From Plumapathes pennacea (lineage: Eukaryota > Cnidaria > Anthozoa > Antipatharia > Myriopathidae): 64,000 nucleotides of DNA. Location of the stretch: assembly GCA_964036295.1 (NCBI GenBank), contig OZ038465.1, positions 25,702,870-25,766,869 of the forward strand, in the 5' to 3' direction. The notes below the pieces were generated by a model. That model saw only the letters and a list, made by a program, of their open reading frames with translations, had not been told where the DNA came from and made no database searches. Positions 56,777 through 64,000 of this stretch are shown here, in pieces (positions within the stretch are counted from its first letter, which is position 1; each line of letters starts with the position of its first letter). The translations under genes were made by a program, and so were the position numbers.

Positions 56777-58066
56777 TTGACTCGAAGCAAGAAGAAAAAG
56801 GCAAACTCGGCGAAGGCCAAACCAAGTGAAGAAAAGAGTAAATTTTGTGATTGTCCAAAACCGAAAGTCACAGGTTCAAAGACTCAAACTTTAGCAAATC
56901 CAACACCGGTTCCACAGAGTATTGTTGAACCAACTCGGTCCTTTTTGCCAGAACCTGCACTTCCCATTGAGTTAACAATCGAAACTCCAACAAATACAAA
57001 TATGGCACACAACGAGACAGATGCACCAACACCTCTTTCAGCTGAAGACGTATTTACGTTGATGACAGAACAAAATCAGAAAATGCTCGAGCAATGGGCA
57101 GAACAGGCCTACATGTTTGCAAATGCCGTCGAGAAATCCACTCAAGCGCCGAAAGAATCTCTGAAATATAACAGTATTAAGTTACCAAAATTTAGTGGCG
57201 AACCAGATGAAGACGTGATTGAATTCATCACTAATTATGATAGGGCAGCCAAATTCCATAAATGGGGTAATGAAAGGAAAGCCGAAGCTTTGCCGTTACA
57301 TCTTCTCGGCACAGCAAGCGTTTGGTTTAACACCACACCAGATCTGGCTGACAAATCTTACGCAGAAATGATAGACGCACTCAAAAGACAATTTCATTCA
57401 ACTGCCGATCTGTGGCTGCTTCGACAAAGATTAAACGACCGCAAGCAGTTACCCACAGAAACAGTGACTACTTACGCTGCTGACATAAGACGCATAAGCG
57501 GTAGAATAAATTTACCACGTTCTGAAACTGTAAATTATTTTATCCAAGGCTTAAAACCCAGACTAAAATCGTATGTCATGCTTCAACAACCAAAGACTAT
57601 TGAAGAAGCAGAAACTCACGCTAAGTTGAAAGAATCTGCCCCAGACCCGAACAGCGACAAAATGGATCAAGTGATAAATCTGTTGACTGCTCAAAAACAA
57701 AGCCCGGTAGTAGCTGCGTATAGTCCATCAAATCTATCTAATGAACCTCAACAAAACTCACCCTTAAATAGGGATGATGTGACACAAATAATCCGCCAAG
57801 AATTGCGCCGCGTTAATGGCAATCAAGCCAACAACAGGGGATTTCCAAATCGAAATCGTAGAACCTTCGATGGACGCCCAATATGCAATTATTGCAACAA
57901 AACAGGTCATGTTGCTTATGCTTGTCGCCAACGTTTGGGACAACGAGATCCCAGACTCCCAAATTACAATTATGAGCACCGCCAACCCAATCCGAGGTAT
58001 TCAGGCCGACCTGACCATCGTCCAGCCAATCAAGCGGCTCCTTTAAACTCCCCTCGGTCTTGTTAG
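56777..58066 (+). CDS. gag: Gag polyprotein
   Basis: The frame opens after TAA at 56765-56767 and has no ATG until 57002 (MAHNETDAPTPLSAEDVF). The stretch before it, with TRSKKKKANSAKAKPSEEKS, looks coding, so initiation at TTG 56777 or CTG 56774 or at ATG 57002 is possible; I give the longer form. From about 57165 comes a retrotransposon Gag core: LPKFSGEPDEDVIEFI, then LHLLGTASVWF and LLRQRLNDRKQLPTETV. A CCHC zinc knuckle CNYCNKTGHVAYAC (about 57883-57924) follows, with basic flanks, for RNA binding. Stop TAG 58064-58066, 16 bases after the slippery site. Fully intact. Confidence 0.9.
   Translation: MTRSKKKKANSAKAKPSEEKSKFCDCPKPKVTGSKTQTLANPTPVPQSIVEPTRSFLPEPALPIELTIETPTNTNMAHNETDAPTPLSAEDVFTLMTEQNQKMLEQWAEQAYMFANAVEKSTQAPKESLKYNSIKLPKFSGEPDEDVIEFITNYDRAAKFHKWGNERKAEALPLHLLGTASVWFNTTPDLADKSYAEMIDALKRQFHSTADLWLLRQRLNDRKQLPTETVTTYAADIRRISGRINLPRSETVNYFIQGLKPRLKSYVMLQQPKTIEEAETHAKLKESAPDPNSDKMDQVINLLTAQKQSPVVAAYSPSNLSNEPQQNSPLNRDDVTQIIRQELRRVNGNQANNRGFPNRNRRTFDGRPICNYCNKTGHVAYACRQRLGQRDPRLPNYNYEHRQPNPRYSGRPDHRPANQAAPLNSPRSC
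58042..58048 (+). promoter_or_regulatory. -1 frameshift slippery site T TTA AAC
   Basis: In the Gag frame the codons are CCT TTA AAC, so the heptamer T TTA AAC fits X XXY YYZ exactly. It lies in the short window (58015-58066) where both frames are open. Slipping back one base joins Gag to the protease frame (FKLPSVLLERETS). A possible stem CCTCG/CGAGG (58052-58056 with 58080-58084) starts 3 bases downstream, and a pseudoknot is possible. Confidence 0.75.
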
Positions 58067-59847
58067 AACGGGAAACTAGCGAGGTCACTGTACATCGTAA
58101 ACTTAATGGAAATATGACCCCCAAAGCAGAAACGCTACAAACAAACATAGAACCACTTAGTAATGAACCACTTAGTGATAGCCAAACGCCTCAACGACAG
58201 GAAAGCCAAAATGATTTAGTAGCGCACGAGCCTGTAGTCCCGAACAGTCTCGTGAATTCAAAGGACAACAGTAAAGACACTGAAGTTATGGGATATCCAG
58301 CGAGATCTCAACAAATGCAAGAGAGAATGCGCAAACGCAGAGAACTTGAAAAAATGGCCCAAACTAAAGGTGACAAACCAATGTCCACAAATGTTGAATC
58401 ACACGAATCATTTACACCTGTCATGCAAATTCCTGCCTCAAAACCAAAAGTGCGTTTTGCTGAAGATGAATTAATAAATTGTTCAGAGGAAAGAACTCAA
58501 AACGTTCCTCGAATTAACACTATTTCCCTGATCACTACGGACAATCATGTTAGGAGACCTGAAACTTTCACTATAACCGCAGAAGAACAAACGGAAGAAA
58601 ATTTTGAAACAACAATGCCGCAAGAAGAGAGTTTTGTTACTGAAGAAACTAAAATTGTGTTTGAAGAACCAAGCATTTCATGCAAAGAGATAAGAGTGGA
58701 AACTGAAGAAACTAAAATCGAAGTTGACAAAAAAGAATCTGAACCGCTAAAACCCACCGTGGAAAAAATTGATAGAGAAACCACACAATCAGCCGCGCTG
58801 AACAAATTTGAGGAAATAACGTCGTATATGAAGTTGATACCTAAATACATATCTGCTCTAATGAAGAAACCACGGTTACATTTAGAAGTCACAGAGAAAA
58901 CTGATCAAACAAAGATAGTTAAAACCGGAATTCCAGATACCACTCAAAATGTGTCACAAGAGATGACAATCCCAGTTGCAAATCAAACACAACAAGTTGC
59001 TAAACCAACAGCCCAATATTCAGATCACAAAAGAATTAATGATGTTCAGATTGCTACGACAACACAAACACCCAGCGAAATAATTGAAATTGAAACCAAG
59101 ACTGCAGATTTTGCCTTGAATACATCAAGTGGTCAGGATTGCATATCGAATGAGAAGGAACAAACACAAGTGACAGGTGCCGAGCACATTATTTCTTCAG
59201 ATGACAATTCAAACACGATAGAGTCAGTTACCGAGGCATGTCAAAATGCTATTCAGTTTTCGAAGTCTAACAATAGTCTTTCAATAGAAGGTCCGCTTTG
59301 TGGCACGAAATTATCTTTCCTTGTTGACACCGGCGCAAATGTCACTGCAATCAAGGCGGATGGGTGGCGCCAATTGCCACCGCCCACGAAACACCCTCCA
59401 GAGCTAGCTCGTTTAAACATAGATCGAGTAACAACCACCCAAACAGTCCAAGTTCGGCAAGACGTAATTCAACAAATTCATTTTCAGCCTAAGCCATTTA
59501 AAAACTTCTTAAAGATCCAATCCGCAGATGATCAACAATTGGAAATTGTCCCAAGCAGTAAGGCAAAACTGGAGAAGGACAATGATTCATGTCCCGCTTA
59601 TGTTGTATGCGCCTTTCTTTTTGTGATGATTTGGAAGTCAGTTGTTTCCAGAAAACTACAAAAGCAGGAAATTACACGGAAATTCTGCAAGCAACTCCTG
59701 AAGGCCTACAATTTGTACAATTTGCCTTCCACACAAAATGGAGAACTTGAGTGGCTTTTGCGCAAACACGAACGAGAGAAATCATTGTACATTTCGTTCA
59801 CATGGTCTATTAGCACACACGAAACAGAAATAATGACACCGTGCTAA
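58045..59847 (+). CDS. Protease polyprotein reached by -1 frameshift
   Basis: About 600 codons with no ATG needed. The first ~400 residues are a low-complexity acidic linker rich in Glu, Thr and Lys (VETEETKIEVDKKESE), longer than usual. Then comes a retropepsin: LSFLVDTGANVTAI, with the catalytic DTGA at 59326-59337. After about 59560 the sequence changes: a hydrophobic segment CPAYVVCAFLFVMIWKSVV, then a basic helical tail ending SISTHETEIMTPC. RT, RNase H and integrase are absent. The hydrophobic tail is unknown; it could be out-of-frame sequence after a pol deletion, or a novel membrane segment. Frame intact to TAA 59845-59847. Confidence 0.85.
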   Translation, partial: KLPSVLLERETSEVTVHRKLNGNMTPKAETLQTNIEPLSNEPLSDSQTPQRQESQNDLVAHEPVVPNSLVNSKDNSKDTEVMGYPARSQQMQERMRKRRELEKMAQTKGDKPMSTNVESHESFTPVMQIPASKPKVRFAEDELINCSEERTQNVPRINTISLITTDNHVRRPETFTITAEEQTEENFETTMPQEESFVTEETKIVFEEPSISCKEIRVETEETKIEVDKKESEPLKPTVEKIDRETTQSAALNKFEEITSYMKLIPKYISALMKKPRLHLEVTEKTDQTKIVKTGIPDTTQNVSQEMTIPVANQTQQVAKPTAQYSDHKRINDVQIATTTQTPSEIIEIETKTADFALNTSSGQDCISNEKEQTQVTGAEHIISSDDNSNTIESVTEACQNAIQFSKSNNSLSIEGPLCGTKLSFLVDTGANVTAIKADGWRQLPPPTKHPPELARLNIDRVTTTQTVQVRQDVIQQIHFQPKPFKNFLKIQSADDQQLEIVPSSKAKLEKDNDSCPAYVVCAFLFVMIWKSVVSRKLQKQEITRKFCKQLLKAYNLYNLPSTQNGELEWLLRKHEREKSLYISFTWSISTHETEIMTPC

Positions 59848-61182
59848 AAGAATTATAACAACCGGACAACTTCTCGAATTATCAATGTACCGAACCTTGC
59901 CTGGTAAACAAATACCGTCCGCGAACACCCTTCTTGATTCACAGACAAACTAAGCCAATTGTATAATTTTAAAAGCATCTTTTCATGCGACTCACAAAAA
60001 AATGTTTTGCAAACATATATGGTTTGCGCTTCATGTACACAAGTAAGTTATTGCTGTACAAGTCAAAACTCGTTTGGTTGGATCGACCTTCCGGTTGCTA
60101 GTGAACACCTTTCCAGCACATGCTATTACTTACATAAAATTATTGTCGTTACCAATTGCTCTGTAAACTTTATGCATAGTATTATACTGGTCAAAGGACA
60201 ATAATCTAGCTAAGCATAGAAAGAGTACTTGTTTTAGTTAGTATGGCTTGGTTTTCTTCTTTTAACCCTGACAATAAACTCACACTTCAACGATGCCACA
60301 TCTGCTTGCGCCAAATACTGTTGAACTACTACTACTACAACCTACCGATGGACCCTGCCACCAAAATGCAAAGATAATCTACTCTGAATTTACTGGTTTT
60401 CCATAAACACGAGAACACCTTGCTGACGCACTAAAGCCTCGTTACAGCAAACTAGCAAAAGCCGAAGAAATCAGTCCAGTACGAAAGCTGTTCAACAAAT
60501 TAAACCAAACTTTCATCTCAGAAGCGGCATGTTATACCAACAAACCGCCTGAACAATACCAAATACAACAACTGAACACTATATAACAGCAAAAACGGGT
60601 CCAACGTCAAACCAAGGTCACAGGCACCTATAAACCGATCTACTACAAGCAGCACCATAACAGAAAATCTGTTCTTCTATGCTGGCGCAATTACGAGATG
60701 GAAATCATTACATGCAAGTCCCTGGACTTACTGTGTGTCTCGCGACATACCAGTCAAGCATTACCTGCGAATCCACGGAAACTAGAACTGAACATTGCCA
60801 TTTACTACTAACTTGTTAAACTTATATCACGTGTCGTATGTCAGTGACATACTACTGATTTGAAATTAATCTTTGTGAAATTCTTTGATCATTTCAGCAT
60901 GTAACAAGTTACATGCTTTTTCAAGTACAGAATCACTCAAAAAAAAATTATTGCGTAAATCCTCACGCATGTAGTAACATGCTTTCCTTCCTGAATAATA
61001 ATGTCACCATGTAATTGCTTATCTTGTAATTGTAAACTTTAAGACAGTCTTGAGCCTATACCTTTTAGTTAAATAATACGGTCACATGGCGTTAGCTGCC
61101 CAGTGCTTGTAACTACTCTCTGAATGTCAACACATTTTCTTCCATATTCCTTTTTAGTTTTGTCGAACGGAGTCGACTCTTC
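59848..61182 (+). other. Non-coding 3' part of the LTR element
   Basis: About 1.3 kb with only short frames. I looked for YxDD, TDxxxxF and HHCC integrase patterns and saw none. The composition is A/C-rich with direct ACATGC motifs near 60900-60980. Confidence 0.6.
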
Positions 61183-61197
61183 GAAAAAGGGGGGTAA
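61183..61197 (+). promoter_or_regulatory. Polypurine tract
   Basis: GAAAAAGGGGGGTAA directly abuts the 3' LTR (TGTTATAG at 61198), as expected for the plus-strand primer. Confidence 0.85.
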
Positions 61198-61833
61198 TGT
61201 TATAGCAGAAAATTGGAATATCTTCCCGTAGTTTTGGAAGCGAATAAATTAGTGAATTGGAGTTCTTTTGTTGACAATTGGAAGAGTTAGAATAGATGTC
61301 TAATCAAGTTTTACGTTGTTGTTTACTGTGATTAACACTGAGGCCTTCCTCAGAAAATCTAAGTGATCTTGTTATTAATTGAAGATCCTGCTTTAGGAAA
61401 TGAGCAATAGCAAGTGCGCACACTGTCGTAGGCGTGCCAGCACCTTCTCTTCCTTCAGATCTTAACTACAGCCAATCGTATCCATTGGAATGTGTTAGTG
61501 TGATTTTAGAATAAGTGTAGTAAGCAAATAGAGGAGCCACTCGAGTGTTAACGACATCCTAGCGGAAAAGGCCATTCGGAAATGTGATTTTCGAATGTGA
61601 CTTTGAACTTGGTCCTAGCGAAAATCCATTTCCTATCCTTTGTGTTCTAATTCGGCCAGTGTGAAAACTATTAGGAAATCACTGGGACGACGTAACACTT
61701 GTGGTGCATAAAAGCTGTCGGCTAAGAAACTATAGAGATCAGATAATGAAACTTGTTCTTGAAAACGGAACATCGACGCTAAAGTGCATTAAAAGTGAGC
61801 TTCAACTCTAAAGTCTGTTATAGCCCCGTAACA
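61198..61833 (+). repeat. 3' LTR (636 bp)
   Basis: Identical to 55615-56250 except one base (61746). Followed by the GTAT duplication. Confidence 0.95.
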
Positions 61834-62135
61834 GTATAGTAGTATAGTAGTTTCTGGCTTATTTTTTAACAAAATCTGGTATTTATTTTACCTTAACATT
61901 TACATATTGCTTTCAGGGACGTGTTTTAACGAGTTACTACTCCTAAACGTTATGTGGTTAAATAAACTGTTATATTGTATTGTATTGTGTTGTATTCCTA
62001 TTCCAGAATAGGAATAACATAATACACAGAATATCACTTCTGAAAAAAACAGGTTTCAGGCTATTCGGAAAACAAAATGCCTGACGTGACAGAAAAGCTT
62101 CAAAGCATCATTACAGCTTCTGGTCCACCACGCGG
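61834..62135. other. Right flank of the LTR element
   Basis: AT-rich; contains a TATTGTATTGTGTTG simple patch near 61976-62000 and a nearby inverted ATTCCTATTCCAGAATAGGAAT at about 61993-62015. Confidence 0.4.
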
Positions 62136-63008
62136 TCACTGAGTCACTTCTGATGCATTTGAGGCCTGTGTCGGTGACGTTTTTAAGAGTAATGGTGTAA
62201 AATACATCCGTGTAAATGGTTATTAAATTGAGTGCTTCTCTCAGTGTGGTTTACCTGAACTTTGGCGGTCAGATCACGGAGCAGTTCTTTCGGAGCCATG
62301 TTGCAATCTTGGAGCTCTTCCTGCTTTGTGGTCGCCTCACTAAAAAGGAAACAACAACAACAACAACAACAACAAAAAACCATGTGCAGATGATTCAGTT
62401 CAGGTGCCTGATTTCAGGCTCTTAGTTTTCCCGTTTCATTTGACTTCTCCGCTATGCTCCGCAAATTTCTTACAAACAGCGACACCTTCGTCAGTTGAGT
62501 CGATTTCCTACGCTTGAATTCCTGAGTTTCTAAGGTTGCTTTGGGAATCTCCTACACTTTGCTACCATTTTCACGATACAAAATAAAGCTCGTGACATTT
62601 TTGCGTTGTTGTGACGGATACCAAATGTGCAAAATCAGCAAATCAGTGCAATCTCCAACTATCTACTTTTGCAAACATGACACATCGCGAGACATCCACA
62701 GAATCTAGATACTCGTGAATGCCGATCATTGCAATTTCCACAGGAACATCTAAAGTATGAGTAAAACGCAGAGAAGCAGTTACAGATGTACCACATCAAC
62801 AAATCTAAATCTCGAATATATTTTACACTTTACTACTGACCACGAAATTTCCTTCCAAGTGATCTTCCAGTGTTCATACTTGCTCTTTTCCCTCCCCTTC
62901 CTTTCTATTATGCTTCATGCCATTCTTGGTGACTAAGTAGCTCTTGTCAACGTACGGGTTGAACGAGTCCAAAACCAGGGGAAAGCAGACAGATAAACTC
63001 ACACAAAC
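62136..63008 (-). CDS. Unrecognised gene, three 3' exons
   Basis: Three minus-strand exons, each a multiple of three and phase 0. 63008-62880: acceptor TATATCTCAG, 43 codons containing LDSFNPYVDKSYLVTKNGMK, donor CAA/GTATGA. 62335-62255: 27 codons containing KQEELQDCNMAPKELLRDLT, donor CAG/GTAAAC. 62165-62136: acceptor CCGACACAG, ten codons ASNASEVTQ-stop. The joined tail is hydrophilic and helical. I recognise no family. A further candidate exon at 63567-63508 does not join in a stop-free phase. A (CAA)n microsatellite (62350-62376) lies just upstream of the second exon. Real gene or chance chain; transcript data would settle it. Confidence 0.4.
62350..62376. repeat. (CAA)n microsatellite
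   Basis: Nine near-perfect CAA units in an intron-like position. Confidence 0.9.
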
Positions 63009-63764
63009 CTGAGATATAGAAGCTATGAAGAGCTGCCCAGCCGAAACGCGCAACTCCTCTTACATCACAGGTCCCAGTCTCCCATTTTGCACGGCTGGGA
63101 TTTTTAATTTCCGATTTCAACCGCGTGAAAAAACGATAGGAACGCTTTGGAATGACATGCTTTGGGGCATAAATTGCTTAGATTACTTCCTAATTTCGTA
63201 TAAAAATTTAAAACCTGAAGAATTATGCGCACCGAAGGCTTATTTGCACTTTAACGTTTTGGCACACTTAGACAAAATATAGAATTACTGTGCTCAGCCA
63301 ATCAGAATTGAGCATTTTTGCACCTATATAAAAAAATGATCGACGAACAAAAATGTAATCGAATGCAACATTCGTTTATTCGTGGCTTCTAAAGTAACCA
63401 GAAAACTACCGCATTTTCAGCTGCCTGGAATGAGCTGGGATACTAAATAAATAAATAAAATATTCTGACAAGTAACACATGTATGATGACGTTTAAACAC
63501 GCAGTTACCGCTGCTTTTCGATGCCATCACCAATTGCACAAATCATCTTCAGAGCGTTCTGTACATACTGTGGATTGAAAAAACATCAGGTTACGACACA
63601 ATCAAAGTGAATTTCTATTAGTAAATATTAGACAAAATAACTGCTTGCGACTATAAACTCGCGTGCAAACTAAATTTAGCTGTGTAAAGCGGTAAACAAA
63701 AAGATATATTGCGTTGAAGTTCGACAGTAATCTAAGTGATCCCAGCTAAAATCTCCTCGCCAGT
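63009..63764. other. No confidently recognised gene
   Basis: Possible upstream part of the minus-strand gene; the exon-like interval 63567-63508 has good splice borders but an uncertain frame. Confidence 0.3.
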
Positions 63765-63805
63765 GGCATGCCTTTGTATTGGAGTTTGCTATCCACTGCC
63801 TTCAT

Positions 63806-63880
63806 TTTACTAAAGATGACTACAGGCGGCCGAAACGTCAGTCACCAACAACAGTATATCTTGAGATCACTATCACCCAC
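63806..63880 (+). ncRNA. Decayed hammerhead-like motif of a second retrozyme-type element
   Basis: CTAAAGATGACTACAGGCGG, then CCGAAACGTCAGTCACCAAC, matches the 45368-45430 motif after its GAAAC core and 12 bases beyond (CAACAACAGT). The core G of CTGAAGA is A here, and stem II no longer pairs as GACT/AGTC. Probably inactive. The element's ends cannot be placed because the window stops at 64000. Confidence 0.5.
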
Positions 63881-64000
63881 TCAGACGATCACACTAGGTG
63901 AACAACTAATACTCCTGGGACTGTTGGATACCAAGAAAATACACTCGTGACGTCACGTACTTTGGTCAACGTTCGTCGGCATAACTGTGTAACTCGTCCA

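Larger units (their letters stand above)
55611..61837 (+). mobile_element. LTR retrotransposon, gag-protease only, recent insertion
   Basis: Complete insertion with 4 bp target duplication GTAT (55611-55614 and 61834-61837), two 636 bp LTRs, a putative primer-binding site, gag, a -1 frameshifted protease ORF and a polypurine tract. No reverse transcriptase, RNase H or integrase motif exists between protease (59.3 kb) and the 3' LTR. Gag and protease type suggest Ty3/Gypsy-like ancestry. Non-autonomous: it would need pol from a relative. Confidence 0.9.

Noticed and set aside
63508-63567. Extra exon for the minus-strand gene at 62-63 kb
   Set aside because: Splice borders look good, but the only stop-free frame does not join the next exon in phase.
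1-64000. tRNA, rRNA or snRNA genes
   Set aside because: No cloverleaf with A/B boxes or recognisable rRNA/snRNA sequence was found by reading; a covariance scan could still find some.

Overview
The window looks like nuclear DNA of an anthozoan cnidarian, most likely a stony coral. This rests on spliced genes with GT/AG introns, two cellular genes with animal orthologues, a very dense mix of DIRS, Penelope-like (PLE), CR1-like LINE and LTR retroelements, and many foldback/MITE repeats. The species is not determined. There are no bacterial-type features.

Layout. 1-10.7 kb: LINE 3' remnants, foldback MITEs, and two GTCGGCCGAC-type arrays. 10.99-12.0 kb (+): the last two exons of a HELZ2-like SF1 RNA helicase. 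12.5-17.4 kb (-): a METTL22-type protein-lysine methyltransferase gene in 11 exons, tail to tail with the helicase; several introns are mostly MITE. 17.4-20.1 kb: an inverted-repeat pair enclosing a PLE remnant. 20.2-24.2 kb: a microsatellite and a tandem duplication, the second copy carrying a 1.18 kb insertion absent from the first. 25.7-26.6 kb (-): a DIRS RNase H relic. 28.4-41.35 kb: a PLE cluster with two near-identical copies (ORF1 + reverse transcriptase, minus strand), three ~1.3 kb terminal units (two head to tail) and one older inverted unit. 41.5-42.5 kb: three MITEs back to back. 43-48.5 kb: decayed gene pieces, one with a degenerate 2A-like peptide, plus a 305 bp insertion with a hammerhead-ribozyme-like motif and 13 bp target-site duplications. 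49.7-54.1 kb (+): a decayed multi-exon member of a cnidarian family with an RNase H/DDE-like core and a C2H2 finger. 55.6-61.8 kb (+): a young LTR retrotransposon with 636 bp LTRs differing at one base, encoding Gag and protease through a T TTA AAC -1 frameshift signal but lacking RT, RNase H and integrase. 62.1-63.0 kb (-): three phase-compatible exons of an unrecognised gene. The last 200 bp holds a decayed second hammerhead-like motif.

The strongest unusual signals are: (i) both PLE copies keep ORF1 and RT in one frame separated by a single TGA followed by CTA, with no methionine before the conserved RT N-terminus, which suggests stop-codon readthrough; (ii) the RT ends without a GIY-YIG endonuclease; (iii) the short ribozyme-bearing retroelement; (iv) the recently mobile gag-protease element, which must borrow its pol functions.
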